Assembly (NCBI GenBank): GCA_040222185.1
Contig: JAVKDP010000055.1
Location: 1-35,406 of the forward strand
Origin: JAVKDP01 sp040222185
GTDB taxonomy: Bacteria > Bacteroidota > Rhodothermia > Balneolales > Balneolaceae
Direction: 5' to 3'
DNA: 35,406 nucleotides
Below, one piece after another: positions 32,944 to 35,406 of this stretch. The stretch's first letter is position 1. Every line of letters starts with the position of its first letter. Both the position numbers and the translations under genes were made by a program. The notes beneath the pieces are model-generated. The model saw nothing but the letters and a program-made list of their open reading frames with translations. It made no database searches and had not been told where the DNA came from.

Positions 32944-35406
32944 TTAATTTTTTTTCTGAAGGTGTTTTCCGCCTTTTTTGAACACAACGGCAAAAATATT
33001 TCCTTTATCAGGAATAGAGTGCACTACTACTGTTGCCTTGTGTAATTCAACAAGCTTTGCAGCCAAAGGAAGATGTATACCTAGTACATCTCCACTTTCC
33101 TCTGAATACTCCATAGCCTTAAATAGATTGAATATTTTTTTCAGTTCACCATTCTCTAAACTAACTCCGTTGTCCGAAATCTTTACTGTACACATTGAGC
33201 TTTCTTCGATAACCTGAATTCTGATTTTTGTTGCCTCTACATTATTGAGAATCCATCTGATGAGATTTTTCAAAATAATTTCAATAAAGTGCTCATCCAT
33301 TAGGATGTTGACACTTTCAGTGTTTGAAGTAAATACTAACGTGGTTTTACTTTCATCGTTTATCTTTTGAACTTCATCGAGCGAGTGTTTAACCACTCGA
33401 ACAAGATCGATCCTTTCAGGTTTCAAAGTTAGTCCTGCTACTTCAATACGTGTTAGTAAAAATAGCTGGTCGATTCTATCCAGCATCTCACTCGTTTCTG
33501 ATTCTACAATTTCCTTAAGGTTCGAAGCTTTCAGGTTTTCCCTAAGCTGTAGAAGAGGGGCTTTTAAGTCATCCTCCACTTTGTGAAGTAACAGTTTTTT
33601 CAGCTTGTGTCGATCATCAAGCTTTCGCTCTGCCTCTTCTAGTTTCAACTTCACTTCACTTAGCTCCTGATCTTTTTCGGAAACAATCTTCATTGCTTTA
33701 TTCTTACACCAAACCAGAAGCAGAATAATCGAGATTATAATCGAAACTATTATCAATGCATAAAACCATACTGCCTCATAGAAATAAGGTGGAACTACTA
33801 TGGTTACCAAAGCCCCTTGTAAATTCCAAAGCCCTTCGCTGTTGCTTCCAATAACTTTAAACGTATAAGTACCAGGATCAAGATTTGTATACCTGGCAGT
33901 CCTGCTTTCATTTGAGGTAGTCCATTCCTCCTCAAAACCAAAAAGCCTGTACTTGAACATATTCTTTTGAGGTGCTGTGTAACTTAGAGCAGTAAACCGT
34001 AGAGTAATATCTCTATCACCTTTTTCAAGCATTACTCTTGATGGTACTGAATCATAATAACTCATTCTTGATTCAACCTCTTCAATATGCACGAAAGGTA
34101 TCTCACTATTCAGAGTAACTGTTTGAGGGTTAACCCTAACTACTCCATCCTGACTTGGAAACCAAAGCATGCCATCACTCGCACTAACACCAGCTGGTTG
34201 AATGCCTCCATTAAATTCTCTCGTTCTCAAGCCATCCAGTTCCGTATAACTTCGTGATGTAATTTTTTCTAGGTTTCCTTTCGCAAACTCTTCCAATTCA
34301 TAGTAATAAACCCAAAAAAGTCCTCTATTTGAACTCATCCAGATTAAGCCCCTGTCGTCCGGTATTATTTTGTGAATTACCTGATCAAAAAGCCCTTCAT
34401 CAGTATTGTAGGTAACAACTTTTAGCGGAGAAGGAACTCCTCTCTCAATTGTAACTCTGTTTAACCCCTGATCATCAGTCCCTACCCACAGCTGGTAGTT
34501 GGTTGTTGAATTTCCAGGAGGAATCCAAAGACTTCTAATGTTATCACTTGATATCCCATAACCTTTATCAAATACGCTGATTGAGCTCTCGGTTATATGA
34601 AACAAACCCTGGCTACCAGTTCCAACCCAAATACTACCATCGGGCGCTTCAATAACATCTTTGATTACAGCTTTTGTCAGAGTCCTTTCAGTAACATTTT
34701 TCCAGCTTCCATCTTCCAGATAAAAAAGACCAGAATTGGTGCATACCCAAAGCCGACTTTTAGAATCTTCAAAAAAACAATTTATAGTTGCAAAATCCGG
34801 AGCCTCAACTTTTGAGAATGTCTTGTTACCAGCATATTTAAAAATCAAACCTGATATGGATCCTACCAGGATATCGCCATTACTTCTCTCCAATATCGTT
34901 TGAACAAATATATTGCCCGTTAAACCCTCAAAGGAATACCCTGAGGTTACCTCCTCACCCTTAATTGAAACGATACCTTTTCCAAAAGTCCCTGCCCATA
35001 TTGTTCCTCCACTTGTTTCCGTAATTGGATAAATATTCCGATCCGGTAAGCCCTGGTCTATGCTCATCACTTTGAACAAGCTTTTCTTGATTCTATATAG
35101 TCCTTTACTAAAACTCGCTACCCAGGCATTACCCTCATGGTCTAAAATCAGATCACTAATTCTATTGCCAATTTCTACTATTTTTTCGCCTTCATAAAAA
35201 ATTTCACCACTTGGAGCATTCCACGTATAATTCTCCTGGTTACTGGAAGTCTGGCTATCATCTTGATTGATCAGGTACTCTTCAAAGACACCCTCACTAT
35301 ATATAAAATTGCCCCTACTACTTCTAAATAGAACACTTCTAGTCTCTAATTCCTGAACACGTGAAAATGTTATTTCCTTGACTAAACCAGTTAGTTCAAT
35401 ATTTGT
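32944..35406 (-). CDS. Beta-propeller/Y_Y_Y sensor with degenerate histidine kinase domain (5' end outside window)
   Basis: The frame stays open to the right edge, so the N-terminus is missing; a TTG at 35079 is internal. Order seen: repeated 'two-component regulator propeller' blades (such as 'GGTIWAGTFGKGIVSI' and 'DGSIWVGTGSQGLFHI'), a Y_Y_Y domain ending 'YKYTNLDPGTYTF'-like 'RYTNLDPGTYTFKVIGSN', one membrane helix ('FYALIIVSIIISIILLLV'), a coiled coil, then a kinase-like region. The H-box position reads 'VEDDLKAPLLQL' where SHELRTPL is expected, so Asp (33571-33573) replaces the phospho-acceptor His. The N-box reads 'KNLIRWIL' and the G1 box 'SDNGVSLENG', both altered. No receiver or DNA-binding domain follows. 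It is likely a signalling pseudokinase or scaffold; the input is probably periplasmic glycan-type, judged only from architecture. Confidence 0.85.
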   Translation of the reverse strand, partial: TNIELTGLVKEITFSRVQELETRSVLFRSSRGNFIYSEGVFEEYLINQDDSQTSSNQENYTWNAPSGEIFYEGEKIVEIGNRISDLILDHEGNAWVASFSKGLYRIKKSLFKVMSIDQGLPDRNIYPITETSGGTIWAGTFGKGIVSIKGEEVTSGYSFEGLTGNIFVQTILERSNGDILVGSISGLIFKYAGNKTFSKVEAPDFATINCFFEDSKSRLWVCTNSGLFYLEDGSWKNVTERTLTKAVIKDVIEAPDGSIWVGTGSQGLFHITESSISVFDKGYGISSDNIRSLWIPPGNSTTNYQLWVGTDDQGLNRVTIERGVPSPLKVVTYNTDEGLFDQVIHKIIPDDRGLIWMSSNRGLFWVYYYELEEFAKGNLEKITSRSYTELDGLRTREFNGGIQPAGVSASDGMLWFPSQDGVVRVNPQTVTLNSEIPFVHIEEVESRMSYYDSVPSRVMLEKGDRDITLRFTALSYTAPQKNMFKYRLFGFEEEWTTSNESRTARYTNLDPGTYTFKVIGSNSEGLWNLQGALVTIVVPPYFYEAVWFYALIIVSIIISIILLLVWCKNKAMKIVSEKDQELSEVKLKLEEAERKLDDRHKLKKLLLHKVEDDLKAPLLQLRENLKASNLKEIVESETSEMLDRIDQLFLLTRIEVAGLTLKPERIDLVRVVKHSLDEVQKINDESKTTLVFTSNTESVNILMDEHFIEIILKNLIRWILNNVEATKIRIQVIEESSMCTVKISDNGVSLENGELKKIFNLFKAMEYSEESGDVLGIHLPLAAKLVELHKATVVVHSIPDKGNIFAVVFKKGGKHLQKKN

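Noticed and set aside
1..35406. tRNA, rRNA or CRISPR arrays
   Set aside because: No cloverleaf-like sequence, ribosomal RNA stretch or regularly spaced repeat was found on reading both strands; small structured RNAs could still be missed without a covariance search.

Overview
The window looks like a chromosomal segment of an AT-rich member of the Bacteroidota/Rhodothermota-Balneolota group, most likely Balneolaceae-like. The evidence is the two giant secreted proteins ending in type IX secretion (T9SS) sorting domains of the 'QNYPNPFNP' type, a hybrid two-component regulator with an AraC-type output domain, a long LepB, PID-CTERM mini-proteins, and many genes without a clear Shine-Dalgarno sequence. 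The taxonomic call is inference. No rRNA, tRNA, CRISPR array or insertion sequence was seen, and no gene-free stretch exceeds 300 bases.

Region 1 (1-2056, +) holds the 3' end of nifJ (pyruvate:ferredoxin/flavodoxin oxidoreductase) followed by a dihydroorotate-dehydrogenase-like flavoprotein.

Region 2 (2078-15978) is accessory and is the most interesting part. It holds two copies of a three-gene cassette, both on the minus strand: a very large T9SS-exported protein (beta-helix, LamG, T9SS domain), a tiny protein with two CxxC knuckles exactly 29 residues apart, and a 66-70 aa signal-peptide plus PID-CTERM mini-protein. Cassette I (7516 to 2078) is preceded by a receiver-only response regulator. 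Cassette II (15218 to 11192) is followed by an unrecognised 253-aa gene and preceded by a TetR regulator. A 28-bp inverted repeat lies in front of both tetR and the cassette II secreted protein. Between the cassettes lies a hybrid kinase/receiver/AraC regulator whose phospho-accepting histidine is replaced by arginine. The CxxC protein of cassette I (2316-2492) is only 58 aa and easy to miss.

Region 3 (16037-20055, minus) is housekeeping: groEL, groES, ksgA (rsmA) and a tandem universal stress protein. A 66-base 3' element ending in a terminator hairpin after groEL recurs almost exactly at 10314-10379. The two copies differ only in the stem, with compensating changes.

Region 4 (20138-23494, minus) is a tightly coupled operon: a pcm-like methyltransferase, a DUF368 polyprenyl-phosphate transporter and a Wzi-like outer-membrane beta-barrel. 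Region 5 (23649-28976, +) carries a ZIP metal transporter, an uncharacterised outer-membrane protein, an ArsR-SRPBCC-SRPBCC operon with two operator-like palindromes, a secreted peroxiredoxin-like protein and rlmN. Region 6 (28978-32499, minus) is the operon lepA - unknown secreted protein - lepB. Region 7 (32593-35406, minus) has a small GIY-YIG protein and a beta-propeller/Y_Y_Y sensor, cut by the window edge, whose kinase domain looks degenerate.
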